A DNA stretch of 64,000 nt from the NCBI GenBank assembly GCA_037957365.1, contig JARHVA010002427.1, forward strand, positions 124,001 through 188,000. Reading direction: 5' to 3'. This document shows, piece by piece, positions 60,866-64,000 of this stretch; position 1 is the first letter of the stretch, and the number at the start of each line of letters is the position of its first letter. Source of the DNA: Torreya grandis. Taxonomy: Eukaryota; Streptophyta; Pinopsida; Cupressales; Taxaceae. The translations under genes and the position numbers were made by a program. The notes below the pieces were generated by a model that saw only the letters and a program-made list of their open reading frames with translations, did no database searches and was not told where the DNA came from.

Positions 60866-61275
60866 GAAATACCCTTAACTATGACAACTTGTTTAGCATG
60901 TATATACTTGAGGCATATGTGCATGATGGATGGAATGGTTTGAAGTTGTATCCATGACCTACCCAATAACATGTCAAATGTGCCTACACTGGGTAGTACT
61001 AAGAATCTAGAGGCCACATGTACTTGTCCAACCTATAGTGGAAGTACAATATCCCTAATGAAGTCATGAACATGTCCATGAAAATGATGGATAACTACGT
61101 CGATCAGATAAATGTCCTACTCTGAATAACCCAAATGACATAGAAGTTTGATAGTGCACATGTTAATACTTGACCCATTGACAACCATAACACTCTAAAT
61201 AGGATGATGATCAATGTAGGCTCATATAAATAGCGAATATAAATGTGAATCATCATTGATAATCTCCTACTCTGA
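60866..61275 (-). pseudogene. Aspartic protease of the gag-protease element
   Basis: Read right to left: AYIDHHPI, then VMVVNGSSINMCTIKLLCHL, where the catalytic D-G has become N-G in a V-x-N-G-S-S context. HFHGHVHDFIRDIVLPL and VGQVHVASRFLVL follow. DMLLGRSWIQLQTIPSIMH is the LLGRPWIH motif. It ends YIHAKQVVIVKG near 60870. The order and spacing are those of plant gypsy proteases. The active-site Asp is lost. Confidence 0.82.
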
Positions 61276-61399
61276 GAAATTAATGAGTGGTCTAATGGGC
61301 ATTATATTATGATATACATTGATGATATTATTTAGGGGTGTGCATCCTTTGTATTAAGATGATATGATGTTGATGATGGATGTGGCTAATAGGTATAGT

Positions 61400-62814
61400 G
61401 AACACCTCAACTATCACCTATATCATTAGTTGTATTCTTTAGAAATATATCCAAAAATATTTTCAATGCTTTAGATTCTATTTTTTGATCTTTGGGTGCC
61501 TTTGTGGGTGTGCCCACATCAATGATGTTGGCCTCTATCAAATCTTGTATCTTATGTTTCAAGATGATGTATTTGTTTTTAGTATTACATGGTCCCCTAT
61601 GATAGTCATAGAATACATTAGAGTCATATCTATTCAGAAGAGGCCACATTTTATTGACCTCTTTGATGGTATAAAGAGATATGACATTGTATTCCAAGAG
61701 TTGCTATAAAACACGTGTCAGTGATTCTATAAGATTGGTGAAAACTCTTTGTGGAGGAGATTATAAAACTAAGTGAAGAGGTGGCCTTAAAGTTGTGTTA
61801 ATTGTGGCCTTTTGATCATTCTTTTTTTCAATGTCCCTTATTTTGTATGGAGGTTTATTAGAACTCTTAATAATTGACTCTAATCTACTTGTGTAATTTA
61901 ATTTTCCCATAAATAAAAGCTTGACTTCCCTTTATTTCAATGTGTGGCATGAATCTATGAATGTTTGAAACTTCTTGAACAAGATAGATTCATGCAATGT
62001 TGGTATTAAAAAAAAAATTAATATGTCTTGGAGCTCTTTATCTACCGTGGGGCTAGTCATATTTCCCAATTTAGTTTTATATTCAAAGACATATTTTGTA
62101 ATAGGCTCATTATATTTTTTATTTATTTTTTCCACTTGATTATATGAGATATTACCACTGATGTTGATTGAAAAGTGTGCCAAAAACATATCTACTAATG
62201 GAATGAATATAGTGATAGACTGATTTAGAAGATCATATAACCCCTGTAAGGCATAGTTCTTTAGACTAAATGGGAAAAACTTAGTAAGGATACAACCATT
62301 CGACACTTAGTACAAATAATGATACGTGGAAATCTTGTAGATGGTGCTTTGGGTCACCTTTACCATCATACAAATTAAGTTTAGCTTCCGCAAATCCATA
62401 TGGCAAAGGAGTTGCTACTATGTGATGTGCCAAAGGTGTATGTAAAAGAACATCATAATCCAAGGCATGTGATGGCCTAGTAGCACCTTACTCAAGATGT
62501 AACACCTTAGCCTATAGAGAATAAATCTCATGCATAAGGGATTGTACATCTGGAGAAGATGAACTAGCCATAAGAGGTGTTGCCATTTTTGAAGGTTGTC
62601 TAGTTAAAATAGGTTCTTATATAATTTAAGTTTTCCCCAAAGTAGGTGTAACAATATTGTTATATGGGGGAGTAGAAGATCGACTGTTATTGGATTTTTG
62701 AAATTCCTCATGAAAAAAATTGATAAGGTCATCTTGCATATTTTAATGTTTGGAAATGAAATCTTTTAATTATCTCTTATCAATTTCATCAAATTGATTG
62801 TTAAATTTTGCCAT
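61400..62814 (-). pseudogene. gag of the gag-protease element
   Basis: The probable start is ATG at 62814 (MAKFNNQFDEIDKR). An N-terminal region with TRQPSKMATPLMASSSSPD leads to TPLAHHIVATPLPYGF and LNLYDGKGDPKHHLQDFHVS (about 62440-62300), the entry to the gypsy capsid domain. A frameshift near 62290 joins the frame 62306-61932, with FFPFSLKNYALQGLYDLLNQ and NEPITKYVFEYKTKLG. The frame 61697-61407 holds YDYHRGPCNTKNKYIILKHK and IQDLIEANIIDV, a zinc-knuckle region of form C..H..GH....C with most ligands altered. About 470 codons in all, a normal gag length. Confidence 0.85.
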
Positions 62815-63046
62815 TGTAGGTTGGGAAGTAGGAAAATAAATAGTTGTATATTTTGAACCTTTAATGAATTTGAATCTATGAAAGATTAAAATAATTAAAT
62901 ACTAAAACAAATCTAAGATTTTATAACTAATATTTGAGCATATAAAATAAAAGGATACAAAAATTAATAGCATATAAGGCAAGGTTTTAGCAGTATTTGA
63001 AGTAAGTTAGATTCTTCAAATGATTTCATTTTTTGGGGTTATGAAG
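62815..63046 (-). other. Leader between 5' LTR and gag
   Basis: Short non-coding stretch where the primer-binding site should be next to 63046. I could not recognise a tRNA-complementary sequence. Confidence 0.4.
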
Positions 63047-63590
63047 TTTAATACCTAGGTTGTTAAAGGGTCTAAGTATAGTAAATTAGGGTATAATTAT
63101 GTAATAAATACAACCACTAATTTGTAATAGAATTTACCTAGTTTGACCTTTCTAAAAATAGCAATAAATGATGTAAATAAGTACTTAGTTGGAAATTGAT
63201 TGAGATAGGAGATCTAAAGGTTAAAAAATGGGACAAGAGCTTATCTGAGTGTCATAGATAAGATCTAGGTGTCAAAACCCTTCCTATATAGTATCATCCT
63301 AATTGTACAATAGTTTCAATAGCACTAGTTTTCTATATGCATAACTATTCCAAGCTTTTTGGTGCACCTATGTCTAAGTCTACCAAGCACATTTTTGTGT
63401 ACATAAGTTATGATTCCCTATAGGTCACCTAAGCCTCCATGTTGATAGGGCATATGTTTGGAACAAATAGTAAAGTGTGATATTAGTGGGGTAAGTTGGG
63501 CATCCTCAACACCCTACTATGATGAGAGTTACCTAAATAAAAATACTCTAAGGAGGGATCAAGCCCAAAGTATTTATCCCCACCTAATTG
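63047..63590 (-). repeat. 5' LTR remnant of the gag-protease element
   Basis: It aligns with 56530-57110, the 3'-most part of the LTR. The remainder of the LTR is missing: at about 63590 the sequence passes into repeat X. A deletion or later rearrangement removed the rest. Confidence 0.7.
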
Positions 63591-63603
63591 AAACACAATA
63601 TTT

Positions 63604-64000
63604 CAACAAGGTAAAACACCTTTGATATGGAATAAATCATCACAATCATTAATTTAATAATAAATATCTAATATTAGTATTTAATCAATTATAAACTTCT
63701 ATACAATATTAAAAAAATCAACCTTCAATAAACATATGAACATATAGCATAAAGATTTAAGCACAACATCAACATTTTTATATCCCAAACTCCACAAGGA
63801 AACACCAAAATTAGATTGCACACTAATAGGCCATTGATAAATAAACATGCCACCAAGATGATGTCTAAAGTGCAAGACAAATAAACACACTATAATAGGA
63901 AGAAAACCCCACCCTTTCAACCTAATGAGTCCTCCATTGGTGGCCTTAGCCACCTCATCCATCAGCTAGATGGTGGACTCATGTAGTTGGATCATTAGGA
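63604..64000. repeat. Repeat X, second copy, running off the window
   Basis: Direct copy of 55110-55505 that continues to the end of the window. The minus-strand open frame at 63962-63699 lies in it; in the first copy the corresponding frame is broken, which argues against coding. Confidence 0.85.

Larger units (their letters stand above)
56530..63590 (-). mobile_element. Minus-strand gypsy element with gag and protease but no RT or integrase
   Basis: From right to left: truncated 5' LTR (63590-63047), gag starting at about 62814, zinc knuckle (about 61600), protease (about 61270-60870), about 1.85 kb of non-coding DNA, polypurine tract (59024-59011) and 3' LTR (59010-56530). I read no RT, RNase H or integrase motif between protease and the polypurine tract. 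Either pol was deleted or this was a gag-protease-only non-autonomous element. Confidence 0.7.

Overview
This window looks like intergenic chromosome from a plant with a very large, slowly turning over genome. A gymnosperm or a giant-genome angiosperm would fit; the sequence does not say which. It is AT-rich, CpG looks rare throughout, and I find no host gene, rRNA, tRNA or CRISPR. Almost everything that can be named is an old, broken LTR retrotransposon, often nested in another. Reading frames survive only as stretches of 20 to 170 codons, with in-frame stops mostly where Gln, Arg or Trp codons are expected.

Layout, left to right. (1) 1-1362 is unassigned T-rich DNA ending in the 3' end of a Ty1/copia-type element. 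(2) 1364-5400 is a large imperfect inverted repeat: two copies of one LTR, each with its polypurine tract and adjoining 3' internal sequence, face each other across a spacer of about 150 bp. A third copy of this LTR lies at about 28020-29340. (3) 5616-18564 is a nearly complete Ty3/gypsy element of the Tat lineage with two 1383-bp LTRs, a primer-binding region, gag, protease, RT, two RNase H domains and an integrase cut off inside its core. (4) 18565-21052 holds the 3' end and gag remnants of a minus-strand gypsy element. (5) 21053-27262 is a complete but dead copia element with short LTRs. (6) 29341-30666 and 43870-46310 are two halves of one chromovirus (Ty3/gypsy with a chromodomain-like tail), split inside its RT by a 13.2-kb element at 30667-43869. 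That inner element has 2.59-kb LTRs and no recognisable pol.

(7) From 46.9 kb to the end, most identifiable pieces are on the minus strand: a gag fragment, two copies of an 800-bp repeat, the integrase and chromodomain end of a Del/Tekay-like element (about 53080-52060), and a gag-plus-protease element without RT or integrase (about 63590-56530). A separate repeat (55110-55505 and 63604-64000) lies outside the last element.

How the parts relate: none can make a working protein set. The two elements without pol would have needed RT and integrase from others. The inner 13.2-kb element and the Tat element share a primer-binding-like sequence, which hints at a related helper. I see no new gene system. 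The most interesting objects are the LTR palindrome, the long elements without pol, and the nested insertion whose host reading frame resumes on the far side.
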